Shown in pieces: positions 26,939 to 36,618 of a stretch of DNA of 64,000 nt. Each line of letters begins with the position of its first letter. The stretch's first letter is position 1. The translations under genes were made by a program, and so were the position numbers. The DNA comes from Rhinopithecimicrobium faecis (GTDB lineage: Bacteria > Bacteroidota > Bacteroidia > Sphingobacteriales > Sphingobacteriaceae). The notes under the pieces are model-generated. The model saw nothing but the letters and a program-made list of their open reading frames with translations, did not search any database and was not told where the DNA came from. Location: positions 52,321-116,320 of the forward strand of contig JAGKSB010000012.1 of the NCBI GenBank assembly GCA_017942165.1, given 5' to 3'.

Positions 26939-27748
26939 ATGGATATTAAAAAGCTTACTCTAATTAACGATTCTGACGTAGATATCTTCGTGGACAACGC
27001 CTATATAGATCGGATTGATTCCAAGGAATATCGCCATCCAAAAGCGCGCTTACTCTATGCCGAAGGGGGCATTATCCATTTATTTTCTGCGGATAGGCAC
27101 TGGTATATACCCGCACGATTTTATATGTGGATACCCGCAAATACGACGTATCATTTGGAAAGTCGCAGTTCACATATTCAGCTTTATTCATTTTACTTCA
27201 AAGTGAAACCCTATGATAGCCCCTATTACAATGAGCCTAAGGCCTATTTGACAAATGATCTTCTTCGGGAGATGTTAATTGCCACAAAGAATTGGCAAGG
27301 AATTATTAATAAGACTAGTAATTATGGAAAATACAGCTTCCTGCGCGCTATAAAAGCGATCTTACCGGAGCTGAGCACATCCTCAATTAGTTTTCCCCTG
27401 CAGCACCCCTATCCACAGGATGAGAAGCTGCGTACAATCGCCCAATTTTTAAATGAGCATATCTCAGAGTCCTATACTTTGGCACATATATCGGCACGAT
27501 TTGGGATGAGCAGCCGTACACTTTCCCGCCTATTTAAGGAGAAAGTGGGGATGAGTTATGTACGTTTTTTAAGGGCTATTCGAATGGCTAAGGCCATGGA
27601 ACTTATGGCCTACGATAAATACAGTATATTGGAGATTGCACTGATGGTAGGCTACCATGAGCTCTCCTCCTTTTCCAATATATTCTATCGCGTAACAGGA
27701 ATACGTCCATCAGAATATATGGCAAAGATAAATCATTACAAAAAGTAA
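26939..27748 (+). CDS. AraC family transcriptional regulator
   Basis: From ATG 26939 (269 residues) the protein has an N-terminal cupin-like ligand domain and a C-terminal double helix-turn-helix (about 170-265; LAHISARFGMSSRTLSRLFKEKVGMSYVRFLRAIR and the final motif FSNIFYRVTGIRPSEYMAK). The upstream frame from 26879 would include the promoter. It diverges from the tolC-emrAB operon and is its probable regulator. Confidence 0.92.
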   Translation: MDIKKLTLINDSDVDIFVDNAYIDRIDSKEYRHPKARLLYAEGGIIHLFSADRHWYIPARFYMWIPANTTYHLESRSSHIQLYSFYFKVKPYDSPYYNEPKAYLTNDLLREMLIATKNWQGIINKTSNYGKYSFLRAIKAILPELSTSSISFPLQHPYPQDEKLRTIAQFLNEHISESYTLAHISARFGMSSRTLSRLFKEKVGMSYVRFLRAIRMAKAMELMAYDKYSILEIALMVGYHELSSFSNIFYRVTGIRPSEYMAKINHYKK

Positions 27749-27776
27749 GGTATAGCCTTTTTTTAAGCATAAAAAT

Positions 27777-27807
27777 GCCCCCATAAAGTGTATTACTTTT
27801 TGGGGGC
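27777..27807. terminator. Bidirectional terminator, AraC / M48 genes
   Basis: GCCCCCATAAAGT / ACTTTTTGGGGGC arms with a 5-nt loop (one mismatch) between convergent genes. Confidence 0.8.
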
Positions 27808-27831
27808 CGTATCATATTAAGCAACTTGTGG

Positions 27832-28632
27832 TTACTTTTTATAGTATTTTAGTGCCTCAGGTATTAAGCCTTGAATAGTAGTAATCCTACGCGCATCAGA
27901 AGGGTGTGTACTTAAGAACTCTGGTGTAGAACTTACCTTACCGGAAGCCATACGTTGCCAGAAAGAAACCGCTTCATTGGGATTGTATCCCGCCATAGCC
28001 ATAAATATTAAGCCTAACTGATCGGCTTCTGTTTCATTTGAGCGAGAATATTTTAACTGTGCTAATTTACCACCTAAACCGAAAGCGTTATTCACGACAG
28101 CCTGCGTGATCGCCGATTTCCCAGAAGTAGCTACCCCTAATGCCGAAGCACCAAGTTGTAACGCATATTGCTGAGACATCTGCTCCATGGAGTGTCTAGC
28201 GATGGCATGTGCAATCTCATGCCCCATGACCGTTGCCAAGCCTGCTTCCGTCGCTGTAACAGGTAGAATACCCGTATAAATAGCGACCTTTCCACCAGGC
28301 ATACACCAAGCATTCACCTCATTAGATTGGATAAGGTTAAACTCCCAATTGAAGTCAAACTGATCCGAAAGGCCATTTGCGGCTAAGTATTTATTAACGG
28401 CAGCCGCGATGTTATTACCTACTTTTTTAACTAGCGTTGCCTGACTTGTGCCCGTGATAACTTTGGTACTTGTCTGCCCTAGAAACTCTTTATAAGACGT
28501 GGCTGCTTGTTGTTGAATTTGGCTATCAGAAACTAAGGACAGTTGTTTTCTTCCAGAAATTGGAACCGTAGAACAAGCCGTTAGCGTAGCTCCTAAGAGC
28601 AAAAGGGTACTGTATTTAGTAATGCTTTTCAT
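27832..28632 (-). CDS. M48 family zinc metallopeptidase lipoprotein
   Basis: A 266-residue lipoprotein (lipobox LTAC near residue 20) with the zinc motif HEIAH in VMGHEIAHAIARHS, a downstream ETEAD glutamate ligand (SNETEADQLGL), and the conserved THPSDARRI near the C-terminus. It resembles periplasmic quality-control proteases of the YcaL/LoiP/BepA group without TPR repeats. It is 43 nt downstream of plsY in the DUF4783 - nadC - plsY run. Confidence 0.92.
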   Translation of the reverse strand: MKSITKYSTLLLLGATLTACSTVPISGRKQLSLVSDSQIQQQAATSYKEFLGQTSTKVITGTSQATLVKKVGNNIAAAVNKYLAANGLSDQFDFNWEFNLIQSNEVNAWCMPGGKVAIYTGILPVTATEAGLATVMGHEIAHAIARHSMEQMSQQYALQLGASALGVATSGKSAITQAVVNNAFGLGGKLAQLKYSRSNETEADQLGLIFMAMAGYNPNEAVSFWQRMASGKVSSTPEFLSTHPSDARRITTIQGLIPEALKYYKK

Positions 28633-28674
28633 ATATCTTCAAATTGCGAAAGGTAAATCAAATGTTATGCCTAT

Positions 28675-29316
28675 TTAGGATTTTTTCTTAAATAAATAAA
28701 TCTTCGATTCATGCCCTTTCAATAAACGTTCAATATTCTTCTGATGTGTAATTAATATCAGCGCACAGATTGCTATTCCATATAACAACACAGAAGGGAT
28801 AGATGTTTTAAAAATAAAAGCAATACTTAAGGGAAATGAAAAACCAGCTAAAATAGAACTTAACGATACATAATGGCTGATCATAAGGGTGGTTACGAAC
28901 ACGGCCACACAGATCATTGCTGCTGGAAAATGTATTGCTAGCACCATTCCAAGTAGAGTTGCTACCCCTTTTCCTCCTCTAAATCCTGCAAACACGGGAA
29001 ATAGATGGCCTATGACCGCAATCACGCCCAAGGCAAGCTGATAGTTCACGAACTGAGGGGTGTCAGAAACGTCCCCATTGGAAATAATTATATAGGCTAG
29101 ATTGGTGGCTGTCCAGCCTTTAAAAATGTCGATCAACATAACTGCAGCACCTGGACCACCCCCTAACACACGAAAGGTGTTTGTGGCACCTGCATTCCCT
29201 GACCCATATTCCCGTACATCTACCCCATAAAAGGCCTGTCCCAGCCACACTGCTGTTGGGATAGAGCCAAATAAATAGGCTAGTAATACGGCAATTACTA
29301 AATAAATTGATATCAT
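28675..29316 (-). CDS. plsY: Acyl-phosphate glycerol-3-phosphate acyltransferase
   Basis: A 213-residue inner-membrane enzyme with five to seven helices and the PlsY motifs GSGNAGATNTFRVLG (near 38-52) and GFRGGKGVATLLG (near 106). It transfers an acyl group from acyl-phosphate to glycerol-3-phosphate, the first step of phospholipid synthesis. It is 26 nt after nadC. The partner plsX is not in the window. Confidence 0.94.
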   Translation of the reverse strand: MISIYLVIAVLLAYLFGSIPTAVWLGQAFYGVDVREYGSGNAGATNTFRVLGGGPGAAVMLIDIFKGWTATNLAYIIISNGDVSDTPQFVNYQLALGVIAVIGHLFPVFAGFRGGKGVATLLGMVLAIHFPAAMICVAVFVTTLMISHYVSLSSILAGFSFPLSIAFIFKTSIPSVLLYGIAICALILITHQKNIERLLKGHESKIYLFKKKS

Positions 29317-29341
29317 TAATACTTAATTTCTGTCTAAATTT

Positions 29342-30199
29342 CTATACTAATTTGGCTTTTAAACTTAAGTCTAAACTTTTAACAGAATGTGTTAAAGCTC
29401 CTACAGAAATAAAGTTTACCCCTGTTTCAGCATATTCACGTATGGTTTCTAATGTAATTCCCCCAGAAGCTTCCGTAATAAATTGATTATTGACGATTTT
29501 TACGGCTTTACGCACCTCTTCTACGGAGAAGTTGTCAAACATAATTCGCTCAACTTGACCAAAGGTAAGTACTTCTTGCAATTCCTCAAAATTACGCACT
29601 TCAATTTCAATATCAATTGGCTTTGGAAGATTCTTACGGTAGTTATTGGCTGCTTCTAGCGCCTGCGTAATGCCTCCAGCATAGTCTACATGGTTGTCTT
29701 TAATTAAGATCATATCATATAAACCAAAGCGATGATTCACGCCACCCCCAATTTTCACAGCTTCTTTTTCCAGAAAACGTAATAAAGGCGTGGTTTTACG
29801 GGTATCAAGCACTTTCGTTGAGGTATGCTGCACCAAAGCTACAATCTTTGCTGTGTTGGTCGCAATACCAGACATGCGTTGCATAATATTTAAGACTAAG
29901 CGCTCAGCCTTTAAGATGGTATGGATTTTCCCTTCCATAAGAAGTACAATGTCACCAACGGAAACAGCGTCGCCATCTTTTTTCAGAAGCGTCACAGACA
30001 TCTCGGCATCGATAATATTGATAATTTGTAACGCGACAGCTACACCTGCTATAAGGCCATTTTCCTTAGCAATTAGCTTAGCCTGCCCTACACAGCTTGG
30101 ATCAATGGTTGATAAGGTCGTATGATCCCCATCGCCAACATCCTCTGCAAGTGCATCTTGCACAAATTTTAATAATAACTGACTACCTGCTATATCCAT
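29342..30199 (-). CDS. nadC: Nicotinate-nucleotide pyrophosphorylase (carboxylating)
   Basis: From ATG 30199 (285 residues; the frame extends further upstream without similarity). It converts quinolinate and PRPP to nicotinate mononucleotide in NAD synthesis. Signatures are EDVGDGDHTT near the N-terminus, LNIMQRMSGIAT, the TRKTTP substrate loop, GGGVNHRFGLYD, and IKDNH. It leads nadC - plsY - M48, and probably follows the DUF4783 gene. Confidence 0.95.
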   Translation of the reverse strand: MDIAGSQLLLKFVQDALAEDVGDGDHTTLSTIDPSCVGQAKLIAKENGLIAGVAVALQIINIIDAEMSVTLLKKDGDAVSVGDIVLLMEGKIHTILKAERLVLNIMQRMSGIATNTAKIVALVQHTSTKVLDTRKTTPLLRFLEKEAVKIGGGVNHRFGLYDMILIKDNHVDYAGGITQALEAANNYRKNLPKPIDIEIEVRNFEELQEVLTFGQVERIMFDNFSVEEVRKAVKIVNNQFITEASGGITLETIREYAETGVNFISVGALTHSVKSLDLSLKAKLV

Positions 30200-30300
30200 A
30201 AATTCTTCAAAATATTTAGCGAATATGGAGAAATTAAAACAATTTATGAAAGAAAACTGCAATTTTTAGTTTGCACTAAAAAAAAAATAGCTTGTATTTA

Positions 30301-30410
30301 GGGCGTTAAATTTGTGTTTTGGGGACGTTTATATTTTAATTGGAGAACGTTTATATTTTAATTGGAGGACGCTTAATTTGTCCTTTGCAGCGCTTAATTT
30401 GTACTCTGCT
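30301..30410. repeat. About 22-bp degenerate tandem repeats between DUF4783 and nadC
   Basis: Five imperfect units of the form GGACGTTTAATTTG-N8 occur in a row. Two central units share ACGTTTATATTTTAATTGGA exactly (near 30325 and 30347), and two others share CGCTTAATTTG. The last unit overlaps the stop codon of the DUF4783 gene. They lie in the 5' region of nadC. Confidence 0.85.
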
Positions 30411-30801
30411 TTTCAATTCTAAATTCTACGATTTGAGGATCGCTTTTTATTCTATTCACCTTCACAAAAACTCTAAAGGCAGACTTTGCAGTAATAAGTT
30501 GATAAACAAAATAGTTGTATTCCGTGTTATTTGACGTACGCTGCACCGTATGTAAACGCAGCGGCTTATTTTTCATAAAAAACTCACTTAATATTAATTC
30601 CGCTTGAAATTTATTGTATACCCCTTCATCTTGAATCACGGACATACTTACACTCGAAGAAAAATCTTTCGCTATCTCCTTGCTATTGCCGGATTTCAAA
30701 TTACCAAATATACGATCTGCAATATCACTGTATGAATTGGAGAATGCACTTATAGTCAAAGACATCAGCAAACAAAATGTTATAAACAATACTTTTTTCA
30801 T
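30394..30801 (-). CDS. DUF4783 domain secreted protein
   Basis: A 135-residue protein starting at ATG 30801 with a signal peptide (MKKVLFITFCLLMSLTISAFS). The rest has the NTF2-like alternation seen in DUF4783 (SDIADRIFGNLKSGNSKEIAKDF ... LILSEFFMKN ... FRVFVKVNRIKSDPQIVEFRIE). Function unknown. It lies upstream of nadC on the same strand, an arrangement I recall as common in Bacteroidota, though 195 nt with repeats separate them here. Confidence 0.85.
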   Translation of the reverse strand: MKKVLFITFCLLMSLTISAFSNSYSDIADRIFGNLKSGNSKEIAKDFSSSVSMSVIQDEGVYNKFQAELILSEFFMKNKPLRLHTVQRTSNNTEYNYFVYQLITAKSAFRVFVKVNRIKSDPQIVEFRIEKQSTN

Positions 30802-30927
30802 CAGCAATTTTTCAAATGGAGCTAATAGTCACTTAATATTAATAAAAATTTAATAATGTTATAACCAAAATTATGCCATAAAATCAAAATTGTATTGAAA
30901 AACAATAAAAATGTAAACATTAGTACT

Positions 30928-30957
30928 TTGATTAAAAAATCATTAAAACTATATTTG
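30928..30957 (+). promoter_or_regulatory. gpmI promoter
   Basis: TTG (30928-30930), 19 nt, TATATTTG (30950-30957), 7 nt before ATG 30965. The 5' leader would be nearly absent. Confidence 0.8.
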
Positions 30958-30964
30958 TTTTATA

Positions 30965-32497
30965 ATGACAAAGAAAAAATTAGCATTGCTTATCCTAGAC
31001 GGATTAGGCTATGGAAAACACGACCAATCAAATGCAGTTTATGCAGCAAATACGCCATATTTAGATTATTTATTAAGCCACTACCCTAACTCAAAATTAG
31101 AAGCTTCAGGTGAAGCGGTAGGCCTTCCGGAAGGACAAATGGGAAATTCCGAGGTAGGTCACATGAATTTAGGAGCAGGACGCGTAGTATATCAGGAATT
31201 AGGACGTATACACAAAGCAGTGAAGGACGGTATCTTTCAAACGCATACGGTCATCCAAGATGCATTTACCTATGCAAAAGAATCGGGCAAGAAGGTGCAT
31301 TTTATAGGCTTACTATCAGACGGTGGCGTACATGCGCATACAAGCCACTTACGTGGCCTATGTGATGCTGCTAAGGAGGCTGGCTTAACGAGTGAACAAG
31401 TATTTATACATGCTTTCTTAGATGGTCGTGATACAGATCCTAACTCCGGTAAAGGGTATGTCTCAGCGCTACAAGATTTCCTCCCAACTTCCGTAGGTAA
31501 GCTAGCTTCTGTAATTGGTCGCTACTACGCAATGGATAGAGATAACCGTTGGGAACGTGTAAAATTAGCCTATGACGTAATGGTTAAAGGAACAGGAACC
31601 TTAAGTAACGATATACTTAGCGATATTCAAGCATCTTATGATGAGAAGATTACAGATGAATTCCTAAAGCCTGTGGTACTGTCAGAAGATGGAACTCACC
31701 CCATCGCGACGATACAAGAGGGAGATGTCGTCTTTTGTACCAATTTCCGTACAGACCGTGGAAGAGAAATTACTGTCGCATTAACGCAGAAAGAATTTCC
31801 AGCATATGATATGAAGCCACTGGATTTATATTATGTTACTATGACCTCTTATGATGAAACCTTTAAAGGTGTAAAAGTTATCTTCCAAAAGGATAATTTA
31901 ACAAATACCTTAGGCGACGTTTTAGCGCAGCATAATAGAACACAAGTGCGTATCGCCGAAACAGAGAAGTACCCACACGTAACCTTCTTTTTCTCCGGTG
32001 GTAGAGAGCAAGAATTTGAGGGCGAAAGACGCTTATTAGTACCTTCCCCAAAAGTAGCTACCTACGACTTACAACCTGAGATGTCAGCGCAGGGAATTGC
32101 TGATGCTATTACCACAGATATGGCAACAAATGGACCTGATTATATCTGTCTAAATTTTGCCAACCCTGATATGGTAGGACACACCGGCGTCTTTGATGCA
32201 GTGGTAAAAGCGGTTGAAAAGGTCGACCAGGTAACTAAGCAGGTGGTGGAAGTAGGTATTGAAAATGGCTACTCCTTTATTATTATTGCTGACCATGGTA
32301 ATTCAGAGTTTATGTTAAACGACGATGGCTCTGTCAATACGGCGCATACCACCAACTTGGTACCATGTATCCTAATTGACAAAGATTACAAGCAGATTGA
32401 TAACGGTAAATTGGGTGATATCGCCCCTACGACCTTAAAGATATTAGGTGTTCCTATTCCTGCAGAGATGACAGGTAATGTATTAATCCATGATTAA
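30965..32497 (+). CDS. gpmI: 2,3-bisphosphoglycerate-independent phosphoglycerate mutase
   Basis: The 510-residue alkaline-phosphatase-fold enzyme interconverts 3- and 2-phosphoglycerate in glycolysis. Seen are LLILDGLGYG (metal site), the nucleophile serine in MGNSEVGHMNLGAGR, LLSDGGVHAH, and HGNSE and TAHTTN metal ligands near the C-terminus. Length is typical. Its end overlaps the start of the following lipoprotein gene by 8 nt. Confidence 0.97.
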   Translation: MTKKKLALLILDGLGYGKHDQSNAVYAANTPYLDYLLSHYPNSKLEASGEAVGLPEGQMGNSEVGHMNLGAGRVVYQELGRIHKAVKDGIFQTHTVIQDAFTYAKESGKKVHFIGLLSDGGVHAHTSHLRGLCDAAKEAGLTSEQVFIHAFLDGRDTDPNSGKGYVSALQDFLPTSVGKLASVIGRYYAMDRDNRWERVKLAYDVMVKGTGTLSNDILSDIQASYDEKITDEFLKPVVLSEDGTHPIATIQEGDVVFCTNFRTDRGREITVALTQKEFPAYDMKPLDLYYVTMTSYDETFKGVKVIFQKDNLTNTLGDVLAQHNRTQVRIAETEKYPHVTFFFSGGREQEFEGERRLLVPSPKVATYDLQPEMSAQGIADAITTDMATNGPDYICLNFANPDMVGHTGVFDAVVKAVEKVDQVTKQVVEVGIENGYSFIIIADHGNSEFMLNDDGSVNTAHTTNLVPCILIDKDYKQIDNGKLGDIAPTTLKILGVPIPAEMTGNVLIHD

Positions 32498-33050
32498 GGG
32501 AACGACAACTCAGAAGGCACTGAGCTGCTTGGTAGCTTGTGCTATCCTTGCAGCCAGCTGTGGGGATACCAAGAAATCAGATGTTGCTGAAGGAACGTAT
32601 GTGAAGCTTGCGGAATATATGGAGCTTGAGATCAAGCGTCTACAGACGCAGGATCCTACGGTTGAGAAATCCGTCTTCAATAAAGATGAAGGTGAAACCA
32701 AGCAGTTGAAAATTAAAGATTGGGCTGCTGAATTAGCAACATTCGTAGCCGCAGACATTAATAAGACGGCGAATAAAGGTCTTTATAAGGTTGAGAACGT
32801 AGATTGTAAGACTACCTATACCGCCTTAGAGCCGAACCTGCACACGCAAAAAATTATTGTTTATGAGAATCATTCCGGGAAAATAGATTCTTTATACATT
32901 CAGAAAATGACCAACAATTTGCTGTATGACTCCCAAGAAGAACTAAGCTATTATCCAGACTCCGCGTACAAAATTGTCAAGGAGCAGGATATTTTCGTAC
33001 TTGGAAATAAGCAATATAAAATTGAAGGAAAAATAAAAAAGGAGCTTTAA
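32490..33050 (+). CDS. Lipoprotein of unknown function coupled to gpmI
   Basis: A 186-residue protein with a signal peptide and lipobox (LAASC, Cys near residue 24). The mature part is charged and of mixed secondary structure, without a family I recognise. Start ATG 32490 overlaps the gpmI stop, indicating translational coupling. The stop codon lies in the loop of the terminator hairpin. Confidence 0.8.
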   Translation: MIKGTTTQKALSCLVACAILAASCGDTKKSDVAEGTYVKLAEYMELEIKRLQTQDPTVEKSVFNKDEGETKQLKIKDWAAELATFVAADINKTANKGLYKVENVDCKTTYTALEPNLHTQKIIVYENHSGKIDSLYIQKMTNNLLYDSQEELSYYPDSAYKIVKEQDIFVLGNKQYKIEGKIKKEL

Positions 33051-33062
33051 GCTCCTTTTTTA
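33035..33062 (+). terminator. Terminator overlapping the stop codon
   Basis: AAAAAAGGAGCT / AGCTCCTTTTTT arms; the loop contains the TAA of the lipoprotein gene (33048-33050). Confidence 0.85.
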
Positions 33063-33079
33063 TTTTGTTAACTTTTATA

Positions 33080-33730
33080 TTATTTTAAGTTGTCGCGGTA
33101 AACTTTAGACTTTTTAATTTCCGTGTTTATATCCTTACGACTATTATCAAAAGTTAAGACTTTCTCAAAATCTGTAATCGCTAAATTATACGCTTCAGTG
33201 GCTGCTGCTTTCGAGTAATTCGAAGCTCCAGCTGTACCTACTAAAATTGCTAAATCGCGGTGTGCTAAAGCTCTATTTTGGTAAAGCTTCACATCCTGTG
33301 GGTTTAGGGTAATCGCTTTTGAATAATCAACAATAGCTGATTTCAATAATTGCTCACGCTTAGAAATCATTAATTTTGTGGGCATATTAATCGCTAAATT
33401 ATTACTAGCTTTAGCTTTGTAGTAATAAGCTGTCCCATTCGTTGGATCTAAGGCTACAACCTTTTCAAAAGATTCCGATGCATTGGTGAAATCACCAGTT
33501 TGAAATTGTGAATATCCTAACATATAGAGTACATTGGGATCCTTAGCTTCTGCTGGAAGCGCCTTTTGCAAAGCAGCAGCAGCACTTTTAAAATCTCCAT
33601 CCAGTAAAGCTTTCTGTCCTAATCTGACATTTGCATTACTGTGCTCTGTATCTGTCTGTGCAGAAGCACCTAGGGTTAACAAAGAGAAAGCGACTGTGCA
33701 CAATCCTAATTTTATTGCTTTAGAATTCAT
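33080..33730 (-). CDS. TPR-repeat secreted protein
   Basis: A 216-residue protein with a signal peptide (to about SAQTDTEHS) and at least three tetratricopeptide repeats between residues 30 and 200 (LGQKALLDGDFKSAAAALQKAL; LYMLGYSQFQTGDFTNASESFEKVV; LNPQDVKLYQNRALAHRDLA). It is probably a periplasmic protein-interaction scaffold. Partner unknown. It stands alone on the minus strand, opposite lon. Confidence 0.85.
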   Translation of the reverse strand: MNSKAIKLGLCTVAFSLLTLGASAQTDTEHSNANVRLGQKALLDGDFKSAAAALQKALPAEAKDPNVLYMLGYSQFQTGDFTNASESFEKVVALDPTNGTAYYYKAKASNNLAINMPTKLMISKREQLLKSAIVDYSKAITLNPQDVKLYQNRALAHRDLAILVGTAGASNYSKAAATEAYNLAITDFEKVLTFDNSRKDINTEIKKSKVYRDNLK

Positions 33731-33960
33731 TATTTTATTTTTTTGTTGCTTATTAATTAGTTTACGGCAATCATCGTACCGAATTACTTAAATAGCTGTA
33801 TTAATTCGTTCGTACAATATCAAATATACATAATCTTTTGAAAGCTATATCAATAAATTCACTTAGACAAAATTATTTTCTGGCGTGACATGATAGCTAC
33901 TAGGCTGACTTTTTTACCTAATTTATAGCCATTACCAAAAAATACTCTTCCTTACAAACC

Positions 33961-33977
33961 TTGGCATCGCACTTGCA
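33961..33977 (+). promoter_or_regulatory. Sigma-54-like -24/-12 promoter of lon
   Basis: TTGGCATCGCACTTGCA fits the RpoN consensus TTGGCAC-N5-TTGCA at the key GG and GC positions with the required 10-nt spacing. It would start transcription near 33988, about 70 nt before lon. One such match is expected by chance about every couple of hundred kilobases, so it is suggestive, not proof. Confidence 0.5.
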
Positions 33978-34023
33978 ATGATAGGGTACAATACTTTTAT
34001 TCAGAAAATATGAAACCCTTAAA

Positions 34024-34036
34024 GACATTTTGTCAG
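34024..34036. promoter_or_regulatory. GACATTTTGTCAG inverted repeat before lon
   Basis: GACA-TTTTGTC forms an imperfect dyad 24 nt before the lon start codon. Similar TGACA/TGTCA dyads lie upstream of grpE and htpG in this window. Confidence 0.45.
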
Positions 34037-34059
34037 TCTGGGCATAATAATTATATACT

Positions 34060-36519
34060 ATGAGCAAATTCGAAACTTTTGATTTTAATCAAGCTATTCC
34101 CATTATCAGTGAAGACACTGAATTCTTTCCCCTGTTAACACAACAAGATGAAGATGAAATGAGTAATGCTGAGATTCCGGAATCATTATCTATATTACCT
34201 TTGCGTAATACTGTGCTCTTTCCTGGAGTAGTTATTCCAATTACTGTAGGACGTGATAAATCTATAAAATTAGTTAAGGAAGCCTATAAAGGAGATAAGA
34301 CCATTGGTGTTGTTTCTCAGATTGATATGCAAGTGGAAGACCCTGCTTTCGATCAGTTAAACACGACAGGTACTGTTGCACATATTATCAAGGTACTTCA
34401 AATGCCGGATGGCAACACCACAGTGATTATTCAAGGAAAACAACGTTTCACCTTGCTTGAAGAGCTGCAGCATGAGCCATATATCAAGGCTAAAGTGGAG
34501 CGTTTGAATGAAACAAAGCCTGTTGTAAATAAGGAATTTAAAGCACTTATAGCTTCCCTAAAAGAGTTGGCTTTACAGATTATCCAGCTTTCACCAAGCT
34601 TGCCTTCTGAAGCTGGAATTGCTATTAAAAATATTGAGAGCCCGAGTTTTTTAGTAAACTTTATCTCTTCCAATATCTCGGTAGAGCTTGAAAGAAAGCA
34701 ACAACTCTTAGAGATCTTAGATCTTGAAGAGCGTGCTAAATTACTCTTGGAGTTCCTGACCACAGAAATTCAGCTTTTAGAGCTGAAGCACCAAATTCAG
34801 AATAAAGTACGTGTAGATTTAGATAAGCAACAGCGTGACTATTACTTAAATCAACAATTAAAAACTATTCAGGAAGAATTGGGTGGCTCAAATCCAGATT
34901 TGGAATTAGAAGATTTAGCAAAACGTGCACGCACAAAAAAATGGAAGCCTGAAGTAAGTGCTCATTTTCAAAAAGAACTTGAGAAGTTGGGCCGCATCAA
35001 TCCTGCAGCAGCAGACTACTCCGTGCAGTTAAATTACTTAGAGCTCCTACTCGACTTGCCGTGGAATGAATTTTCGAAAGATAATTTTGACCTTGCACGT
35101 GCACAAAAAGTATTAAATAAAGATCACTATGGTTTAGAGAAGGTTAAGCAACGTATTATTGAGTACTTAGCAGTCTTAAAGCTTAAAAACGATATGAAAG
35201 CCCCTATCTTATGTCTAGTGGGCCCTCCAGGGGTTGGTAAGACATCCCTAGGTAAATCTATCGCTAAAGCACTTGGCCGTAAATATACCCGTATGGCTTT
35301 GGGTGGTGTGCGTGATGAAGCCGAAATCCGCGGTCATCGTAAGACGTATATCGGAGCCATGCCTGGACGCATTATCCAATCCCTAAAGAAAGCGGGATCT
35401 TCAAACCCTGTATTTGTACTCGATGAGATTGATAAAATGTCTAATGACTTTAAAGGAGACCCTTCATCAGCGCTACTTGAAGTATTAGACCCTGAACAAA
35501 ATACGTCCTTCTACGATCACTATGTAGAGATGGAGTATGATCTTTCTAAAGTGATGTTTATTGCGACAGCAAACTCCCTAAATTCTATTCAGCCGGCTCT
35601 GTTAGACCGCATGGAAATTATTGAGGTCAATGGCTATACCATTGAAGAAAAAGTAGAAATTGCAAAGAAGCATCTCCTTCCAAAGCAGCGTGAGACACAC
35701 GGCGTAGAAACAAAACAAGTAGCATTAAAAAATAAAATTATCGAGAAGGTAATTGAAGAATATACCCGTGAATCTGGCGTCCGTGGCTTAGAGAAGAAAA
35801 TCGGCTCCATCGTCCGTGGCATTGCCACACGTATCGTCATGGAGACTCCCTATCAAGCGAATATCAGTGAGCAGCTGGTAGAGGAAATTCTAGGCGCCCC
35901 GATTTTCGATAAGGATATGTATGAGAACAACCATGTAGCAGGTGTTGTTACAGGCTTGGCATGGACTTCTGTAGGAGGAGACATCCTCTTTATTGAATCT
36001 AGCTTAAGTCCCGGCAAGGGCAAGCTGACGCTGACGGGAAATCTAGGTGATGTCATGAAGGAGTCGGCCGCTATTGCGATGGCTTATTTACGTGCGCATG
36101 CCGAAGACTTTGACATCGACTACAAGATCTTAGATCAATGGGATGTGCATATTCATGTTCCTGCAGGCGCTACTCCGAAAGATGGCCCTTCAGCGGGGGT
36201 AACCATGTTAACAGCGTTGACTTCCCTGTTTACACAACGTAAGGTTAAAGAAAAGCTAGCGATGACTGGTGAGATTACCCTTCGTGGAAAGGTGCTTCCT
36301 GTAGGCGGTATTAAAGAGAAAATATTAGCCGCTAAGCGTGCCAATATTAAGGATATCATACTTTGTAAATCGAATCAAAAAGATATTCTAGAAATTAAAG
36401 AAGACTATATCAAAGATTTAAATTTCCATTATGTAAGCGAAATGCATGAAGTTATCAAGTTGAGCTTACTTCCGAATAAGGTAAAGAATGCGAGAGATTT
36501 AAATCGGGAAGGAAAATAG
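34060..36519 (+). CDS. lon: ATP-dependent Lon protease
   Basis: The 819-residue protein degrades misfolded and regulatory proteins in the cytoplasm. Order: LON substrate-binding domain (about 45-240), AAA+ domain with Walker A GPPGVGKT (388-395) and Walker [10 protein letters not shown], and the Ser-Lys protease domain with the catalytic serine S711 in [10 protein letters not shown] Bacteroidota-type acidic N-terminal extension precedes the LON domain. Monocistronic, with a long terminator stem downstream. Confidence 0.97.
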   Translation: MSKFETFDFNQAIPIISEDTEFFPLLTQQDEDEMSNAEIPESLSILPLRNTVLFPGVVIPITVGRDKSIKLVKEAYKGDKTIGVVSQIDMQVEDPAFDQLNTTGTVAHIIKVLQMPDGNTTVIIQGKQRFTLLEELQHEPYIKAKVERLNETKPVVNKEFKALIASLKELALQIIQLSPSLPSEAGIAIKNIESPSFLVNFISSNISVELERKQQLLEILDLEERAKLLLEFLTTEIQLLELKHQIQNKVRVDLDKQQRDYYLNQQLKTIQEELGGSNPDLELEDLAKRARTKKWKPEVSAHFQKELEKLGRINPAAADYSVQLNYLELLLDLPWNEFSKDNFDLARAQKVLNKDHYGLEKVKQRIIEYLAVLKLKNDMKAPILCLVGPPGVGKTSLGKSIAKALGRKYTRMALGGVRDEAEIRGHRKTYIGAMPGRIIQSLKKAGSSNPVFVLDEIDKMSNDFKGDPSSALLEVLDPEQNTSFYDHYVEMEYDLSKVMFIATANSLNSIQPALLDRMEIIEVNGYTIEEKVEIAKKHLLPKQRETHGVETKQVALKNKIIEKVIEEYTRESGVRGLEKKIGSIVRGIATRIVMETPYQANISEQLVEEILGAPIFDKDMYENNHVAGVVTGLAWTSVGGDILFIESSLSPGKGKLTLTGNLGDVMKESAAIAMAYLRAHAEDFDIDYKILDQWDVHIHVPAGATPKDGPSAGVTMLTALTSLFTQRKVKEKLAMTGEITLRGKVLPVGGIKEKILAAKRANIKDIILCKSNQKDILEIKEDYIKDLNFHYVSEMHEVIKLSLLPNKVKNARDLNREGK

Positions 36520-36546
36520 GTTCGTAAACTATTTTCCATAACATCA

Positions 36547-36598
36547 ATTCATAAAAAAGCCTTCCTAGCGTAAACACTAGGAAGGCTTTTTTATGAAT
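36547..36598. terminator. Long bidirectional terminator, lon / symporter
   Basis: A perfect stem of about 22 bp (ATTCATAAAAAAGCCTTCCT..., mirrored) with an 8-nt loop lies between convergent genes. Confidence 0.92.
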
Positions 36599-36618
36599 AT
36601 TATTGTAAAAACTCCCTA

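Larger units (their letters stand above)
33731..34059. other. Divergent intergenic region, TPR protein / lon
   Basis: This gap of 329 nt holds a sigma-54-like promoter for lon (33961-33977) and an imperfect GACATTTTGTCAG inverted repeat just before the lon start. The rest is AT-rich, and I see nothing definite for the TPR gene. Confidence 0.6.

Noticed and set aside
30301..30410. Tandem repeats before nadC as a riboswitch
   Set aside because: No stable hairpins are evident; the pattern is direct repeats of AT-rich units.
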